NCBI GenBank assembly: GCA_041390305.1
Contig: JAWKQE010000024.1
Coordinates: forward strand, 29,876-93,875
From: JACKCR01 sp041390305
GTDB lineage: Bacteria; Eisenbacteria; RBG-16-71-46; CAIMUX01
Length of the DNA stretch: 64,000 nt
Direction of reading: 5' to 3'
The translations under genes were made by a program, and so were the position numbers. Position 1 is the first letter of the stretch. Each line of letters opens with the position of its first letter. Below the pieces are notes generated by a model. It did not search any database. It saw only the letters and a program-made list of their open reading frames with translations, and was not told the DNA's origin. Below, one piece after another: positions 8,694-16,514 of the stretch.

Positions 8694-10082
8694 TCACTCC
8701 GGGAAGAGCACCTGGTTCTTGCCGTCCCTCTTCGCTCTCAGGAGTTCGAGGTTCGCGGTGGTCCAGAGCGCTTCCCGGGTCTCCCCGTGGGTGGGGTAGA
8801 GCGCGCCGCCGATCGAGACGGTGACCTGTGCCGTCTCCGTTCCTCCCGAGAGATCCTCGAGATGGAACTCCTCCTGTTCCACGGCCTGCCGCAGACGGTC
8901 CGCGATCCGGAGCGCCTCTTCCTGGCTCACCGGAGGCGCCAGGATCACCACGAACTCCTCGCCTCCGTAGCGGGCGAGTGTGTCGGTACCGCGAAGCGCG
9001 GACTTGAGCACGCACGCGACGGTCGCGAGTACGCGATCCCCACCGTCGTATCCATGCCGGGTGTTGAACGCCTTGAAGTCGTCGATGTCGACGAGGAGGA
9101 GGGCCAGGGACTCCCGGCGACGGCGCGCCAGTTGGAGCTCCCGGTCCATGTGATCCTCGTAGAAGGACCGGTTGTACACTCCGGTGAGGAAGTCGTAGAA
9201 GATGAGCCCCTCGAGCCGCATGACGGTGGAGAGGAGCTCCGCGTAGTGCTGCGCCACCCAGACCGTCGTCACGATCCGCTCCGCGTCCCAGTCCGTGTCG
9301 CCTTCGAGAACGAGGACACCTCTCCAGCCGAGCGAGTCGTCTCCCATACCGAGAACGAGGCGGGACGCGCCGTGCTCCACCGACGTCCACCGATAGAGGT
9401 GGTCGCGGCGGCGGGAGACGTCCTCCAGCTGCTCGAGCTCGAGGTAGATCCGACCCAGTCGGGAAGGTGGGGGGGAAGGAAGCGCGTCCTCGGATCCTGA
9501 CTCCCCGTCCGGGCCGGGACCCGGCTCTCCGTCCTCCGCCGGGTCGGACGCTCCGTCGACTCCAGGGCCCGGATCCGCGCCGAACTCGAGCGGGTGGAAC
9601 CGGACCGTGTGCGCGGGCACGACCTCGGAGAGGAACTTCTCGAGGTTCGTGATGATCTCCCGGGGGCTGAGGATCCGGTCGTAGCTGACGAGTTCGCTCG
9701 GGGAGGCGAGGATGGCTCGGGTCACCCGAGCGGGAAGGACCCGCTCGTCGACGCCGGGCATGGGGAGTCGCTCAGGGGCCTTGGGCCCCGCGGCACGGAG
9801 CCGGAGCCGGAACCGGACGCGCCGGTTCGGGTCCCGCACGAGGATGGTGTCCGCAGTCGAGGAGAGCGCGCCCTCGGGCGCCTCCCAATAGCCCCGGGCC
9901 ACGAGAGCACGGACGAGTTTCCGGAGGGGTTCCAGGTGCTCGGTCGACGATCGTCCGCCGTCGGGTTTGCCGGCGCGGACACGGAGGATCGCCTCGACCT
10001 GACGCTTCTCCTCGGGGAAGAGCTCCGGGTCGGTCGAGAGGCGCTCCAAGAACTCCTGGAACGAGAGGCTCTGGTGTCTCAC
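8694..10082 (-). CDS. GGDEF-domain diguanylate cyclase
   Basis: Makes cyclic di-GMP from two GTP. The C-terminal GGDEF domain spans about residues 305-462 and carries an intact active-site GGEEF at 373-377. An RGTD sequence lies exactly five residues before it, matching the RxxD inhibitory I-site, so product feedback inhibition is likely. The preceding part (about 230-300, SVEHGASRLVLGMGDDSLGWRG) looks like a divergent sensory domain, and the N-terminal 200 residues are not recognised. The start is uncertain: the GTG at 10082 gives HQSLSFQEFLERL as N-terminus, whereas the frame stays open up to an ATG at 10214 with an unnaturally Arg/Pro-rich sequence. It converges on the C25 peptidase gene with only 12 bases between the stops. 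Confidence 0.85.
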   Translation of the reverse strand: MRHQSLSFQEFLERLSTDPELFPEEKRQVEAILRVRAGKPDGGRSSTEHLEPLRKLVRALVARGYWEAPEGALSSTADTILVRDPNRRVRFRLRLRAAGPKAPERLPMPGVDERVLPARVTRAILASPSELVSYDRILSPREIITNLEKFLSEVVPAHTVRFHPLEFGADPGPGVDGASDPAEDGEPGPGPDGESGSEDALPSPPPSRLGRIYLELEQLEDVSRRRDHLYRWTSVEHGASRLVLGMGDDSLGWRGVLVLEGDTDWDAERIVTTVWVAQHYAELLSTVMRLEGLIFYDFLTGVYNRSFYEDHMDRELQLARRRRESLALLLVDIDDFKAFNTRHGYDGGDRVLATVACVLKSALRGTDTLARYGGEEFVVILAPPVSQEEALRIADRLRQAVEQEEFHLEDLSGGTETAQVTVSIGGALYPTHGETREALWTTANLELLRAKRDGKNQVLFPE

Positions 10083-10230
10083 GTGGATTCGGCCCTTCGG
10101 TGTCGGCTCGTGGTGCGTTGGCAAGTCGGGCTGTCGCCGGCCCCCGCCGGGCGACGTCTGCCTGGGGAAACAGCGCCGACTACGAGGATACCGCGCCCGG
10201 GGGGAGGGTCTCAAGGAGGGGAGAACGGCG

Positions 10231-10258
10231 TTGACGGGGCGCGGAACGCATCTATAGA
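10231..10258 (+). promoter_or_regulatory. sigma-70-like promoter before the small secreted protein
   Basis: TTGACG at 10231-10236 and TATAGA at 10253-10258 with a 16-base spacer, about 55 bases before the ATG at 10314. This is one of the best -10 boxes in the window. Confidence 0.55.
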
Positions 10259-10313
10259 CTCTCGGTTATCCGGGGTAGTGGATCCTATCGTCGATCCAAG
10301 TCAGGAGGCGAAC

Positions 10314-10628
10314 ATGCGCCGTTCCTACAGGAACTCGATCGTGGCCGTTGTTGCCACGGCTTCTCTCGTCGCGTGGGTCGCGACCCCCATTCTGGCCGCA
10401 CTGCCGGAATACGAACAGGCTCCCCGGGGTTGGCAGGGCGATGGCCCGCCTCCGCCGCCGAACGGCGGTGAAGGCGAGGACGAGGAGGAAGTCCTCATCC
10501 GCGCGCGTCCCCTCGTCGGGGATCCGAACTCCGTTGCCGAGCATCGTCTCGTCGACGATGTCGCTGTGTCGATCGATGTTTCCAATTGGCTGACCCATCT
10601 GTTGGAGCGTCTCGGCCTCCGGTTCTGA
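10314..10628 (+). CDS. Small secreted protein of unknown function
   Basis: A 104-residue protein, not recognised. TCAGGAGGCGAAC precedes the ATG, a strong ribosome binding site. Residues 1-28 form a signal peptide ending near ILA. The mature part is proline- and acid-rich (PPPPP followed by GEGEDEEEVLIRARP) and ends in an amphipathic stretch (VSNWLTHLLERLGLRF). It has its own promoter at 10231 and lies 79 bases upstream of the TPR/sigma-54 regulator. Whether it is a target, a ligand or a modulator of that regulator is unknown. The size and signal sequence fit an exported peptide or small periplasmic protein. Confidence 0.65.
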   Translation: MRRSYRNSIVAVVATASLVAWVATPILAALPEYEQAPRGWQGDGPPPPPNGGEGEDEEEVLIRARPLVGDPNSVAEHRLVDDVAVSIDVSNWLTHLLERLGLRF

Positions 10629-10707
10629 ACCGGTTGACGAGTCCTGCCCTCGTCGAGGTTCGCCTGCGAGCCTCTTTGAGCCGAATCCAACGTGGAGGGG
10701 TAGCACG

Positions 10708-13700
10708 ATGGACGATCGTATCCGCAAGTCGACAGATTCCGCATCACGGACCGACTCGGTACGCGAGACCGTTCTCGGGCGTCTCGCAACCGGCGACATG
10801 TACAGCAGCGTCGGCGATCACGGCCAGGCGCTCTCGACGTATCTCGGCGTTTGGCACCGCGCGCCGTCCGATCTCGTTCTCTCGATAGCGAGACGCGTTG
10901 CGTACTGTCAGTCGCACCTCGGGCGGCACGCCGAGATCGTCGCGTTCCTCGCTCCGATCCTGGCAGAGCACACCGAGCCCGAACTCCTCGATCCGGAAGA
11001 GCGGGTGGAGCTCGGTCGCTGTCTCACGGAACTCGGAAACGCGCACTTCGCTCTGGGCCAGCTGGCCGAAGCGCAGGAAGCAGGGCTCGCCTCCCTCAGC
11101 TGTCTGCGTCACGGGCCGAGCGAGCATCTCGGGACCGCCGAAAACCTCCTGGGTGGAATCGTCCTCCACGGCGGTGAGATCGACCTCGCTCGGACTCACT
11201 TCCGTTCCGCCCTCCGGTACTTCCGGTCCGCCGGCGATGTGACGAACCTCGCGTTCGCGTACAACAACCTCGGTCACGTCCACAAGCGCGGCTGCGAGTG
11301 GCAGCGGGCGCTCGAGCACTACCAGGCGGCGTACTACCTGCTCGCCACCGAAGGTGAGTTCCAGGATCGCAGTGCGCTCCATCACAACCTCGGCATCGCC
11401 CTCCTCATGGTCGGTCGGTTCTCCGAGGCACGTGAGCAGATGGACGCGGCGCTCCGGTCCGCGGCCGAACTCGGCAACTCGGCGAGAGCGTTCCGTTCCC
11501 ACCTCGCCATGGTGCGTTGGTATCGCGAGATCGGCGACCTCAAGAGCGCGGAAGCGGAACTCGCCCGCTGTCGCGCCGGACTCACCGAAGCCGTGGGGAA
11601 GAGGGAGCGGTTCCTCCTCAGCCTCGCCGAGGCTCATCTCCAGGTGCAGCGTGGTCAGTACGAACTCGTGCGCGGACGCCTCGAGGAGCTCCGGTCCGAA
11701 GCCCGGTCCGTCTCGCCGGGAATGGTGGTGGAGACGGCGCTCCTGCACGCCGAGATCGCGCTCGACGAGTCCTCCTGGGAAGAGGCGGTCGCTCTCATCG
11801 AAGATGCGCGCGCCACGAGTCGGGAGCGGAAGGACCGCGAGCAGGAGAATCGGGCCCGTTGTCTCGAGATGCGTCTCCTCTTCGGGCTCGGGCGGGTCGA
11901 ACCCGCCGAGAAGGTGTTCGAGGAGCAGCTTCGGCGCACGTCGGTCCATGGCGAACGCCCTCGCGAAGCGCAGCTCCGCTTCCACCGGGCCCAGGCCGCG
12001 ATCGCGGGCGGGGACACGAAGGTCGCCTTCGCGCAGTACGAAGCGGCGCGCGAGCTCTGGCAGCGGATGGGGTTCCCGCAGCGGGCGGAGACGATCGAAC
12101 TCGGTTCGATCCGCTGCCTGATCGAGTCGGGACGGATGGCGGAGGCCGCCGCGCGGTTCGAGGCGATCCGGGACCGCGTCGTGAACGTGGATCCGCGCGT
12201 TGCCGCCGAGGCGCAGAAGGTCGCCGAGCGGTTGGAAGCGCATCTCCTCGCCGAGCCCGAACTCGGTATCGACGGAGCCAGAGTCCTCCGCCGGTTGGAG
12301 GAGATCTTCGCGTGGGATGCCCAGCCGAGTGAGATGGTCCGGGCGTCGGTGATCCTCCTCGCGGAGGCCCTCCGTGCCGAGGGGGCTCTGCTCGGGCGGG
12401 TCCCGCTGGATCCGGACGGGCCTCTCGACGTCGTCACTTCGGTGTCCATGGGACGGCTCGGGGGCCGGCGTTCGATCGAAGCGCATGTCCTTGGCCTCGC
12501 GGACACCACGGTGGCCCGGACGCTCGAGCTGTCGTGTGATGGAGAGCGGATCGGTGCGCTCGCGATTCCGGTGCGGATCCATGGCGTTCCGCATCTCTTC
12601 CATCTCGAGCGGCGGACCGGCGACCGACGCCGCTTCGGTCGGATCGAGCTCGACTACGCGACGGTGTTGGCGGAGCAGATCGCCCGCTCCGTGCCGAGGA
12701 CTTCGTCCGAACCGGCGCACGATGACGCCGCGACGATGGAGTCGCTGCGGCACGGGATCTACGTTGCGGACATCATCACCCAGGACCCGCAGATGCTGGG
12801 GATCCTGGACCTCGTCCGTCGCGTTTCGGCGAGTGATCTCTCCGTCCTGCTCCAGGGCGAGACGGGGACGGGGAAGAAGCTGGTCGCGCAGGCCATTCAC
12901 CGGATCAGCCCGCGGCGGGATCGTCCGTTCGTGACCGTGGACTGCGCCGCACTCCCCGATACGCTCCTCGAGAGCGAGCTCTTCGGTCACCGCAAGGGCG
13001 CTTTCACGGGTGCCATGTCCGACCGGATCGGTCTCCTCGAAGAGGCGAACGGCGGGACGATCTTCCTCGACGAGATCGACAAGGCGGGCCTTGCTGTCCA
13101 GCGGCGGTTCCTCCACATGCTCGACTCAGGTGAAATCCGCCCCGTGGGGGACACCGGCTACCGGTCGCTCGACGTTCGGGTCGTGTGCGCGACGAGCTGC
13201 CCCGACCTCAGAACCGAAGTCGACGAAGGCCGTTTCATCAAGGACCTCTACTATCGCCTCAACGACATCGCGATCCAGATTCCGGCGCTCCGGGACCGTC
13301 CCGAGGACATCCTGCTCCTGACCGACTGCTTCCTCGACCGGTTCTCCCAGGAGATGGACCGGGACATCCGAGAGGTGTCTCCGGCCTTCCACGAGGCGAT
13401 CCGGAACCACGACTGGCCGGGCAACGTGCGGGAGCTGGAGAAGGCCGTACGGCGCGCGGTCACCCTCGCCGAGGACGGTAGCGTGCTCGGGCCGGACCAA
13501 CTGCCCCGCGCGGTTCTCGAGGCGGAAGCCACCGGGGAGTCGACGGGGACGCTCAAGGACAGGCTCGAGGCGATGGAGAAGGACATCCTCCTCCAGGCCC
13601 TCAGGCGCAATCGCTGGAACAAGAGCCGGGCGGCCGCGGAGCTCGGGCTCTCGAGGAAGGGGCTCAAGGGAAGCTGGAGCGGTTCCAGCTCGATCGGCGG

Positions 13701-13740
13701 CGCTCCCACTAGCAGGGGCGCCTGCGGCCTCGGGGCGTAG
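10708..13740 (+). CDS. TPR-domain sigma-54-dependent transcriptional activator (3' end frameshifted)
   Basis: A large enhancer-binding protein. Residues about 30-500 hold TPR-like repeats (for example FAYNNLGHVHKRGCEWQRAL). About 540-660 resembles a GAF-like sensory domain. The AAA+ domain follows: Walker A GETGTGKK from residue 717, the sigma-54 contact loop GAFTGA at 764-769, and Walker B GGTIFLDEID. A Fis-type helix-turn-helix begins near 965 (NRWNKSRAAAELGLSRKGLK). In this frame the protein ends in an atypical Ser/Gly-rich tail. Adding one G to the GGG at 13668-13670 restores the family-typical ending GKLERFQLDRRRSH and a stop at 13710-13712. The reading frame as sequenced therefore probably carries a one-base deletion. 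It would activate sigma-54 promoters in response to an unknown signal, perhaps one linked to the small secreted protein just upstream. Confidence 0.88.
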   Translation: MDDRIRKSTDSASRTDSVRETVLGRLATGDMYSSVGDHGQALSTYLGVWHRAPSDLVLSIARRVAYCQSHLGRHAEIVAFLAPILAEHTEPELLDPEERVELGRCLTELGNAHFALGQLAEAQEAGLASLSCLRHGPSEHLGTAENLLGGIVLHGGEIDLARTHFRSALRYFRSAGDVTNLAFAYNNLGHVHKRGCEWQRALEHYQAAYYLLATEGEFQDRSALHHNLGIALLMVGRFSEAREQMDAALRSAAELGNSARAFRSHLAMVRWYREIGDLKSAEAELARCRAGLTEAVGKRERFLLSLAEAHLQVQRGQYELVRGRLEELRSEARSVSPGMVVETALLHAEIALDESSWEEAVALIEDARATSRERKDREQENRARCLEMRLLFGLGRVEPAEKVFEEQLRRTSVHGERPREAQLRFHRAQAAIAGGDTKVAFAQYEAARELWQRMGFPQRAETIELGSIRCLIESGRMAEAAARFEAIRDRVVNVDPRVAAEAQKVAERLEAHLLAEPELGIDGARVLRRLEEIFAWDAQPSEMVRASVILLAEALRAEGALLGRVPLDPDGPLDVVTSVSMGRLGGRRSIEAHVLGLADTTVARTLELSCDGERIGALAIPVRIHGVPHLFHLERRTGDRRRFGRIELDYATVLAEQIARSVPRTSSEPAHDDAATMESLRHGIYVADIITQDPQMLGILDLVRRVSASDLSVLLQGETGTGKKLVAQAIHRISPRRDRPFVTVDCAALPDTLLESELFGHRKGAFTGAMSDRIGLLEEANGGTIFLDEIDKAGLAVQRRFLHMLDSGEIRPVGDTGYRSLDVRVVCATSCPDLRTEVDEGRFIKDLYYRLNDIAIQIPALRDRPEDILLLTDCFLDRFSQEMDRDIREVSPAFHEAIRNHDWPGNVRELEKAVRRAVTLAEDGSVLGPDQLPRAVLEAEATGESTGTLKDRLEAMEKDILLQALRRNRWNKSRAAAELGLSRKGLKGSWSGSSSIGGAPTSRGACGLGA

Positions 13741-13787
13741 CGTCGCTGAGGTCTGTGGCGCTCCCCCTCGGGGCGCCGTCCGGAACC

Positions 13788-13815
13788 TTGACAACTCGCC
13801 CTATTTTGCTAACCT
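13788..13815 (+). promoter_or_regulatory. Promoter upstream of the EIIA-Ntr-like gene
   Basis: TTGACA at 13788-13793 and TAACCT at 13810-13815, preceded by TTTGC, with a 16-base spacer. The predicted start of transcription near 13822 lies only a few bases before the terminator hairpin at 13827, an unusual order discussed as a finding. Confidence 0.5.
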
Positions 13816-13826
13816 CCATCGCGGTC

Positions 13827-13856
13827 CGGGTCGATCGAACGGTCGACCCGTTTTTT
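13827..13856 (+). terminator. Rho-independent terminator or attenuator
   Basis: A perfect 8-bp stem (CGGGTCGA at 13827-13834 with TCGACCCG at 13843-13850) with an 8-base loop is followed at once by six T and a further T-rich stretch. This is a classical intrinsic terminator. It may end the sigma-54 regulator transcript. Because a promoter lies just before it, it may instead attenuate transcription into the EIIA gene. Confidence 0.75.
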
Positions 13857-13880
13857 CTTTTCTGTCGGGAGGGACCTCTC

Positions 13881-14345
13881 GTGGTCCGTTTGAGTGAACT
13901 CGTGCAACCCGAGTTCGTTCATCTCGGGGTCGAGGCGGAGACGAAGGAGGAGCTCATGGAGCGACTCGTCGACTCTCTCGTGGCCCAAGGGCGCGTGGCG
14001 GACCGTACGTCCGTCCTGAGTTCCCTCGTCGAGAGGGAACGGGTGATGAGCACCGGAATCGGTCGCGGCGTCGCCATCCCGCATGCGCAGTCCGGTGGGG
14101 CCAAGACGCTCACCGTGTCGATCGCGCGGCCGAGCCAGCCGCTCGATTTCGGGTCGGTCGACCACGAGCCCGTCCGGCTCGTCTTCCTCGTGACCGGGCC
14201 CGAGGAACGGGGCGGTTTCATCCGGGTGCTGGCCAGGATCTCCCGTCTTCTCTGTTCCAGTGGGCTCCAGGAGAGGGTGCTGGGCGCCACCGATCCCAAC
14301 GCGGTCGTCACCGCACTCACCGAGGAGGAGGACGCCCTCGGATAG
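13881..14345 (+). CDS. ptsN: PTS EIIA domain protein (EIIA-Ntr/fructose type)
   Basis: A 154-residue single-domain phosphotransferase component. The GTG at 13881 follows GGGAGGGA at a good distance and matches the usual length of about 150 residues; earlier in-frame codons would add an unrelated leader. The conserved phospho-acceptor histidine is in GVAIPHAQSGG, and the downstream LVFLVTGPEERGG segment is typical of EIIA-Ntr. Such proteins are phosphorylated by an EI/HPr-like relay and usually regulate potassium, nitrogen or sigma-54-linked processes rather than transport sugar. The location directly after a sigma-54 activator fits that. No EI, HPr or sugar permease is present nearby. Confidence 0.8.
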   Translation: MVRLSELVQPEFVHLGVEAETKEELMERLVDSLVAQGRVADRTSVLSSLVERERVMSTGIGRGVAIPHAQSGGAKTLTVSIARPSQPLDFGSVDHEPVRLVFLVTGPEERGGFIRVLARISRLLCSSGLQERVLGATDPNAVVTALTEEEDALG

Positions 14346-14355
14346 GGGGCACGGG

Positions 14356-14781
14356 ATGCGGTTTCTCTACGCCTGGCTGCCGTTCCTCCTCCTGGAGGCG
14401 ACCGTGATCTTCTTCTCCAGTCGCCCCGGCAGCTCGATCCACCTGCCCTTTGCGCGAGTGGACAAGGTCCTCCACTTCGGCGAGTATGCGGCCCTGGGAT
14501 TCCTTCTCTATCGTGCACTTCGGATGTCGGGGGGCGGACGACGGGAGGCGGTCGTCTCGACGCTCGCTCTCATCGCGCTGCTCGGCCTCGGCGACGAAGC
14601 GTTCCAGAGCCGAATCCCCGGACGGGATTCCAGCATCTACGATTGGTTTGCGGACCTGCTCGGCGGGAGCGCCGGGGTTGCCTTCGGGGCACGCCTCGAG
14701 TCGCTCCTACCCTGGCTCTTCTCCTTCAAGACAGAAGGAGGGGAACCCACGACGAATCCGCGGGTCGAACACGAGGGCTAG
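14356..14781 (+). CDS. VanZ-like membrane protein
   Basis: A 141-residue protein with four predicted membrane segments and the VanZ-like signature: FFSSRPGSS near the first helix, DKVLHFGEYAALGFLLYRAL with its conserved His-Glu-Tyr, GDEAFQSRIPGRDSSIYDWFADLLGG, then a final helix. VanZ-family proteins are small inner-membrane proteins; the original member gives low-level teicoplanin resistance, and most others have no known role. It starts ten bases after the ptsN stop codon, so it probably belongs to the same transcript. Family membership is clear; function is unknown. Confidence 0.75.
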   Translation: MRFLYAWLPFLLLEATVIFFSSRPGSSIHLPFARVDKVLHFGEYAALGFLLYRALRMSGGGRREAVVSTLALIALLGLGDEAFQSRIPGRDSSIYDWFADLLGGSAGVAFGARLESLLPWLFSFKTEGGEPTTNPRVEHEG

Positions 14782-14847
14782 GCCCGGACCCGCCCGACAT
14801 CACCTCCTGCCGGTTCGGCGGAGGCTCAGGAAGGAGCTGTCATCAGA

Positions 14848-15642
14848 ATGTCCACTCCCTCGGAGATCTACCAACCCGAGGCAAGAATCGCCCTCTTCAT
14901 CGACTTCGAGAACATCGCCCTGGGAATGAAGGGTGGGAAGAAAAAGGCCTTCGAGATGGCCTGGGTCCTCGACCGTCTTCTCGAGAAGGGCCGGATCATC
15001 GTCAAGCGCGCCTATGCCGACTGGACCCGGTACGCCGAGTTCCGCGAGAACCTGCACGAGTCCGGTATCGAACTGATCGAGATCCCGAAGCGGAGCCAGG
15101 CCGGGAAGAACTCCGCCGACGTTCGTCTCGTCGTCGACGCGCTCGATCTCTGCTACACGAAAGAGCACCTCGACACGTTCGTGATCTTCTCCGGAGACAG
15201 CGACTTCTCTCCGCTCGTCTCGAAGCTCAAAGAGAACAACAAGACCACGATCGGGATCGGCCTCACCGGCTCGACGTCCAAACTCCTCGCCGACAACTGC
15301 GACGAGTTCCTCTATTACGAGGACCTCGCTCCGGTGAAGCGAACGAGCGGATCGGGCAAGGCGGGAGGCCGCGCGAGCAAGCTCTCCAAGGAGAAGCAGG
15401 AAGCGTTCGAGCTCCTGCTCGACTCGATCGAAGCGCTCCTCCGCGAGAACCGAGAGATCCTCTGGAGCTCGGCGATCAAGGACACGATCAAGCGGAAGCG
15501 GCCGAGCTTCAACGAGAGCGCGTTCGGCTACCGCACCTTCAGCGAACTCCTGGAGGACGCGGCCGAGAACGGATACATCCAGATCACTCGTGACGACCGG
15601 TCCGGTGGGACCTACGTCGTGACCGAAGTTCGTTTCCCGTAG
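14848..15642 (+). CDS. NYN-domain ribonuclease-like protein with OST-HTH/LOTUS domain
   Basis: A 264-residue protein. Residues about 12-155 form a NYN (PIN-like) domain: ALFIDFENIALGM with the first acidic pair, then SADVRLVVDAL and FVIFSGDSDFSPLV, whose Asp residues would bind metal. Residues about 180-262 match a winged-helix OST-HTH/LOTUS RNA-binding domain (LLRENREILWSSAIKDTIKR and GYIQITRD). The combination is common in bacteria (LabA/DUF88-like proteins) and suggests an RNA nuclease or RNA-binding regulator in the cytoplasm. AAGGAGCTGTCATCAGA precedes the ATG. Target RNAs are unknown. Confidence 0.85.
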   Translation: MSTPSEIYQPEARIALFIDFENIALGMKGGKKKAFEMAWVLDRLLEKGRIIVKRAYADWTRYAEFRENLHESGIELIEIPKRSQAGKNSADVRLVVDALDLCYTKEHLDTFVIFSGDSDFSPLVSKLKENNKTTIGIGLTGSTSKLLADNCDEFLYYEDLAPVKRTSGSGKAGGRASKLSKEKQEAFELLLDSIEALLRENREILWSSAIKDTIKRKRPSFNESAFGYRTFSELLEDAAENGYIQITRDDRSGGTYVVTEVRFP

Positions 15643-15713
15643 GCTGTTCCCGGGCTGCTTCCCCTGACGGTGGGGTGTGCTACCATCGGCCGATGTTTTG
15701 GGAGGAGGAAACC

Positions 15714-15995
15714 GTGAGATCGAGGAAGTTGTTCGCCCCGTTCGGGCTCCTGCTCGCGGCCAGCGCGATCGTGCTGGTGAGCGGGTGCGCGCAGGTCAAA
15801 CCGTGCATGATCATCCCCGCGCAGATCGAGCTCGCCGAATCGAAGCGAGACCAGGCGAAGCGGGCCTATGAGGACAAACTCGAAGACGTGAGTCGCTCCA
15901 AGAACAACTTGGAGGTCTCTCTCGGCCGCCTCGAGCGGCTGGTCGAGGAGAAGAACGAACTCGAGTCGATCCTCGGAGAGGGAGGGAACCAGTGA
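15714..15995 (+). CDS. Small coiled-coil lipoprotein
   Basis: A 93-residue lipoprotein. GGAGGAGGAAACC lies directly before the GTG at 15714, which is preferred over the ATG at 15693. The signal peptide ends in lipobox LVSGC. Residues about 33-90 are a charged coiled coil (EDKLEDVSRSKNNLEVSLGRLERLVEEKNELE). A TGTGCTACCAT sequence at 15676-15686 resembles the -10 region of other promoters here. The gene overlaps the next one by four bases (GTGA), so the two form an operon. The pair looks like an envelope structural or scaffolding unit, similar in outline to a Lpp/TolA-type spacer plus LysM partner. The precise role is unknown. Confidence 0.7.
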   Translation: MRSRKLFAPFGLLLAASAIVLVSGCAQVKPCMIIPAQIELAESKRDQAKRAYEDKLEDVSRSKNNLEVSLGRLERLVEEKNELESILGEGGNQ

Positions 15996-16507
15996 GGAAC
16001 AGAACCTGGGCCTCGCCGCTTCTCCTCGCGGCCGCGTTCGTCCTGTCGATCCTGGCCAGTGGTGTCGCGAAGGCTCTCGAGCGCGATCCGCGGGCAGGCC
16101 AGTTCTACACGAACGAGGAGATCCTGAAGCTCTCCGGTTCGGAGCGGAACGCGTACTGCGAAGCGATGGAAGACTACCTGGAAGAGCTCCGCGAAGAGGC
16201 CGACCTCTACAACGGTCGCCTCGACAGCCTCGATGTGATGGCCGACACGCTCCGGACCCGCACGATCGAGATCTCCGCGCAGATCCGCGAGGTCAATTCC
16301 GAGCTGCGCGAACTCCGCCTCAAGCGGAAGTCGCTCACCGAGTACACCTCGCGGGACGGCGACACGCTCCGCTCGATCGCGAAGATCCTCTACGGCGATC
16401 CGCTCCGTTGGGAGGAGATCTACGACGCCAACAAGGCGAAGGTCGCGGATCCGAACGCCGCGCTGCCGGTCGGGACGGTTCTAGCGATTCCAAGAGGAGG
16501 GCGCTGA
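15992..16507 (+). CDS. Secreted coiled-coil protein with C-terminal LysM domain
   Basis: A 171-residue exported protein starting with GTG in a GTGA overlap with the lipoprotein before it. Residues 1-29 form a signal peptide (LLLAAAFVLSILASGVAKA). Residues about 45-115 are a coiled coil (EDYLEELREEADLYNGRLDSL). Residues about 120-170 are a LysM domain: YTSRDGDTLRSIAKILYGDPLRWEEIYDANKA followed by LPVGTVLAIP. LysM binds peptidoglycan, so the protein probably tethers something to the wall together with the neighbouring lipoprotein. The domain call is solid; the biological role is inferred. Confidence 0.78.
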   Translation: MRNRTWASPLLLAAAFVLSILASGVAKALERDPRAGQFYTNEEILKLSGSERNAYCEAMEDYLEELREEADLYNGRLDSLDVMADTLRTRTIEISAQIREVNSELRELRLKRKSLTEYTSRDGDTLRSIAKILYGDPLRWEEIYDANKAKVADPNAALPVGTVLAIPRGGR

Positions 16508-16514
16508 CGCCCAG

